From positions 1-54,121 of the forward strand of contig MKGP02000071.1 of assembly GCA_001913845.2 (NCBI GenBank): 54,121 bases of DNA. Reading direction: 5' to 3'. Source of the stretch: Limnothrix sp. CACIAM 69d (GTDB lineage: Bacteria > Cyanobacteriota > Cyanobacteriia > CACIAM-69d). Numbering within the stretch: the first letter of the stretch is position 1; every line of letters begins with the position of its first letter. Made by a program: the position numbers and the translations under genes. Below, piece after piece: positions 53,400 through 54,121 of the stretch. The notes beneath the pieces were generated by a model. That model was not told the DNA's origin. It saw only the letters and a list, made by a program, of their open reading frames with translations, and made no database searches.

Positions 53400-53573
53400 C
53401 TAGGGTTTAACTATACCGGCATCGGCTTCGATCGACACGGACTCTTTGGCCAGCGGCTCCGTAGATAAGGGCCCATCGCCTCCAGCGCCCAACCCTCCCG
53501 AGCACCCGAGGCAATTGGTTTTCGGCCAGCCACCCACAGGCGATCGGAGATTGACATCCATGATTGACACCAA
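53400..53573 (-). CDS. possible small protein upstream of trpG
   Basis: A strong Shine-Dalgarno AGGAGG (53583-53588 on the minus strand) precedes candidate starts TTG 53573, GTG 53570 and ATG 53561, leading to about 53-57 residues. The product ([20 protein letters not shown], then Gly-rich) carries a CxxC pair and then an acidic tail ([16 protein letters not shown]). I recognise no family. It has one Trp and is not a Trp-codon-rich leader peptide. The frame extends upstream to 53651 without support. Judged plausible only because of the ribosome binding site and position. Confidence 0.35.
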   Translation of the reverse strand: MVSIMDVNLRSPVGGWPKTNCLGCSGGLGAGGDGPLSTEPLAKESVSIEADAGIVKP

Positions 53574-53661
53574 TTTCACGCCCCTCCTATTGCTTTGAAG
53601 GCCTTGCCCAACAACCTTGGCTACTCTTTTCCCAGCGGTTCTCCTCGCCACCGTTTCAACG

Positions 53662-53955
53662 TCAGCGGCGACCTCCTGATGGCCACAATTTCCCGATCAA
53701 CAAGCCAATCACAAACACCGCCAATTCATAGCCACCAACCAAGCCCAGCAACACCAGAAAAACCGCAAAAACACCCACAGCCGGATAATCAACGACCATC
53801 TTTTTAGATAAAAGTTGGGCGCGATACCGTTCATAGGATTGTGAATAGGCCTCTGGGGTAAGGGATAAACCCTTTTGATAATCCTGTTGGCTCACCTTCA
53901 AAAATAACTGACTGAATCCTCCTGTCACGAGCAACAACACAATCAGCTTGGCCAA
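53662..53955 (-). CDS. small membrane protein, uncharacterised
   Basis: A 97-residue protein with an N-terminal hydrophobic helix (KLIVLLLVTGGFSQLFL), a soluble middle (KVSQQDYQKGLSLTPEAYSQSYERYRAQLLSKKMVV) and one or two C-terminal helices (GVFAVFLVLLGLVGGYELAVFVIGLLIGKLW). Even residue use and sensible amphipathic middle helices suggest a real gene. I do not know the family. A GTAATAGTGTTAC dyad lies about 30 bases upstream of the start (53984-53996) and may be regulatory. Confidence 0.6.
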   Translation of the reverse strand: MAKLIVLLLVTGGFSQLFLKVSQQDYQKGLSLTPEAYSQSYERYRAQLLSKKMVVDYPAVGVFAVFLVLLGLVGGYELAVFVIGLLIGKLWPSGGRR

Positions 53956-54082
53956 GAGCCGATTCCTAGTCGAGGTTTGAAAAGTAATAGTGTTACAGCT
54001 AATTCATAAAGAGAAGCTAAAGCCGACTTGGCAGCTCTAAATCTGGTTTTAGGCTAGACCTACCCGAAGCATCACCCAGCTC

Positions 54083-54121
54083 ATGAGTCGTCTCCCGGTC
54101 ATTGCCAATCCTACCCGCAAA
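54083..54121 (+). CDS. possible gene start cut by the window edge
   Basis: An ATG at 54083 opens a frame (MSRLPVIANPTRK) that runs to the last base of the window. It has no visible ribosome binding site and is too short to identify; it could be non-coding. Confidence 0.25.
   Translation, partial: MSRLPVIANPTRK

Noticed and set aside
53984..53996. GTAATAGTGTTAC as an NtcA site
   Set aside because: NtcA boxes need GTA-N8-TAC; the spacer here is seven bases, so I list it only as a dyad near the small membrane protein.
1..54121. CRISPR arrays, tRNA or rRNA genes
   Set aside because: No regularly spaced 25-40-bp repeats with unique spacers, and no tRNA T-loop/acceptor arrangement were seen in the spacers. 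A tRNAscan or Infernal run could still reveal a missed RNA.

Overview
The window looks like a chromosomal segment of a cyanobacterium. The HIP1 octamer GCGATCGC and its GATCG core recur in almost every gene and spacer, as is typical of many cyanobacterial genomes. The gene set agrees: Ycf39, a NarM-like nitrate reductase-associated protein, two DUF1400-type proteins, a DUF4278-type membrane protein, an extended RuvB, and Calx-beta/RTX surface proteins. A filamentous, non-heterocystous lineage (Limnothrix/Pseudanabaena/Leptolyngbya-like) is a guess. No rRNA, tRNA, CRISPR array, prophage or intact insertion sequence was recognised.

Layout. 0.3-1.2 kb: trpC (-). 2.0-2.8 kb: a possible small membrane peptide, a perfect 13-bp hairpin and a MITE-like repeat. 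2.8-7.1 kb: a complete high-affinity phosphate operon pstS-pstC-pstA-pstB (-), with a Pho-box-like repeat upstream of pstS. 7.7-10.4 kb: a large Calx-beta/RTX surface or secreted protein (+). 11.0-12.6 kb: a two-gene unit (+) encoding a STAS domain fused to an exopolysaccharide-initiating sugar transferase, followed by an RsbW-like ATPase; this resembles a partner switch attached to a glycan enzyme. 12.9-17.4 kb: membrane GT2, dnaK, SDR (-). 17.7-19.6 kb: two exported DUF1400-type proteins (+). 19.9-21.0 kb: TrmD fused to a nucleotidyltransferase-like domain (+). 21.0-25.4 kb: ArsR/SmtB regulator (-), ycf39 and nadK (+), LpxB-related glycosyltransferase (-). 25.6-30.1 kb: SH3-repeat exported protein, proA (-), HU (+), a compact PBP4-type peptidase (-). 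30.8-37.2 kb: FutB/FbpB-like iron permease (+), converging on a 1555-residue CHASE4/PAS/GAF histidine kinase (-). 38.0-41.1 kb: MurG-like transferase, dienelactone hydrolase and GT4 (-). 42.1-44.6 kb: DUF4278-type membrane protein, ruvB (+), narM (-).

45.5-51.6 kb is a separate, more AT-rich block, all on the + strand. It holds a DASS/SLC13-type transporter with an N-terminal cyclic-nucleotide-binding-like domain, a membrane-anchored ABC_sub_bind-type periplasmic protein, and a Cache-HAMP class III nucleotidyl cyclase. The transporter's nucleotide-binding domain and the cyclase each lack the residue that normally defines cAMP chemistry (Arg to Met, and Lys to Asn). I infer a possible signal-gated transport module using an atypical ligand. 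51.7-54.1 kb: Tat-exported MBL-fold-like protein, trpG, two small ORFs (-), and a gene start cut by the window edge.

Repeats are prominent between genes: a terminal-inverted-repeat element in two copies, a palindrome-bearing block shared with a 73-bp tandem duplication, a 39-bp hairpin repeat in two copies, and short tandem arrays with 12-, 14- and 42-bp units. The two strongest candidates for an under-described system are the STAS-glycosyltransferase partner switch (11.0-12.6 kb) and the cyclase/gated-transporter block (45.5-51.6 kb).
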